The position numbers were made by a program, and so were the translations under genes. A DNA stretch of 7,302 nt. Source: Geobacter sp. Lineage in GTDB: Bacteria; Desulfobacterota; Desulfuromonadia; Geobacterales; DSM-12255. The notes below the pieces were generated by a model. That model was given only the letters and a program-made list of their open reading frames with translations. It ran no database searches and was not told where the DNA came from. The DNA is taken from the NCBI GenBank assembly GCA_012026855.1, contig VEOV01000218.1, positions 1 to 7,302 on the forward strand. Direction: 5' to 3'. Below are positions 6,768 through 7,302 of this stretch, piece after piece (the stretch's first letter is position 1; the number at the start of each line of letters is the position of its first letter).

Positions 6768-7302
6768 TTACTTCCCTTCGATATCCGCATCCCTGAGAAA
6801 CGCCGCCGTCTCTTCCGGCGAGGTGGGGTTGATGAAGAAGCCGGTGCCCCACTCGAAACCGGCAATCTGGGTCAGCCGCGGCACCAGCTCGATGTGCCAG
6901 TGGTAGTCATAGGCGATGGAACTCCAGTATTCGGGCCTTCCAGGCCGTGACTGCTGGGGCGGCGCGGTATGGAGGATGAAGTTGTAGGCCGGGTCCTTGA
7001 GCACGGTCTTGATCCGCAGCAGCATATCCTTCATGGTGATCCCCAGCTCCACCAGCTGCCGGTCGTTCATGGCAGCAAAGTCGTGGGCATGGTGGCGCGG
7101 ATAGAGGCGCAGTTCAAAGGGGAAGCAGGCCGCATAGGGGGTCAGCACCACGAAATCGGCACTCTCGCTCACCACCCGCGCCCCCTCCTTCAGTTCAAAT
7201 TCGATAATATCGCAAAAAATGCAGCGCTCGTGACCTTCATAGAAATGGCGGCAGACCCGCAGCTCCTTGGCAGCCACCGGCGGCGTCAACGGCACGGCAA
7301 TC
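6768..7302 (-). CDS. galT: Galactose-1-phosphate uridylyltransferase, C-terminal part (5' end beyond window)
   Basis: GalT exchanges UMP between UDP-glucose and galactose-1-phosphate in the Leloir pathway. The visible 177 codons cover the C-terminal HIT-fold half. They include the segment CRHFYEGHERCIFCDII, then TPYAACFPFELRLYPRHH, YHWHIELVPR with the HxH pair, and GFEWGTGFFINPTSPEE near the end, all typical of bacterial GalT. The catalytic HPH motif of the N-terminal half is outside the window. The frame is open to the window edge. An in-frame GTG at 7295 is internal, not a start, because the family is about 330-350 residues long and the motif order requires an N-terminal half. It converges with hypB across a shared hairpin. 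Close ADP-glucose-specific or other GalT-like nucleotidyltransferases cannot be excluded from this half alone. Confidence 0.85.
   Translation of the reverse strand, partial: IAVPLTPPVAAKELRVCRHFYEGHERCIFCDIIEFELKEGARVVSESADFVVLTPYAACFPFELRLYPRHHAHDFAAMNDRQLVELGITMKDMLLRIKTVLKDPAYNFILHTAPPQQSRPGRPEYWSSIAYDYHWHIELVPRLTQIAGFEWGTGFFINPTSPEETAAFLRDADIEGK

Noticed and set aside
7293..7295. GTG as the start of a short 175-residue HIT protein
   Set aside because: The frame continues upstream to the window edge and the sequence matches the second half of GalT, so this codon is an internal valine.

Overview
The window looks like chromosomal DNA from a GC-rich, Gram-negative deltaproteobacterium, most likely Geobacteraceae (Desulfuromonadia). 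The inference rests on gene content: a secreted FecR/DUF6600-type protein, a single-Cache NtrB-like kinase with an NtrC-type regulator, an Omp85-type outer-membrane barrel, and hypAB beside galT. I could not run a search, so the taxonomic call is an inference.

Left two thirds (1-5541, all on the minus strand). Reading in the direction of transcription there is a membrane histidine kinase (5541-4117), an unusual inverted-repeat spacer (4121-4016), a sigma-54-dependent response regulator (3995-2631), a lipobox-bearing, POTRA-less Omp85-like barrel protein (2626-1391, starting 4 nt after the regulator stop), a 196-nt regulatory gap, and a secreted FecR/DUF6600 protein (1194 to beyond position 1). 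A sigma-70-like promoter precedes the kinase. The gap before the FecR gene holds a near-consensus -24/-12 (sigma-54) promoter, TGGCACGCTAGTCGCA, with a perfect 14-bp palindrome about 30 bp upstream of it. Because the neighbouring regulator is itself a sigma-54 activator, the simplest reading is a local signalling module: an envelope signal is sensed by the kinase, the regulator is phosphorylated, and the secreted FecR/DUF6600 gene is switched on, with the barrel protein made in the same operon as the regulator.

Right third (5656-7302). hypA and hypB (plus strand, 2 nt apart) encode the nickel-delivery pair for [NiFe]-hydrogenase maturation. HypB carries both the CxxCGC motif and a histidine-rich stretch. 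They are transcribed divergently from the kinase operon across a 114-nt shared regulatory region. Convergent to hypB is the 3' part of a galactose-1-phosphate uridylyltransferase gene. A GC-rich hairpin lies between the two.

The least ordinary parts are the putative sigma-54 promoter with its upstream palindrome and the 106-bp inverted-repeat element between kinase and regulator, which overlaps the kinase stop codon.
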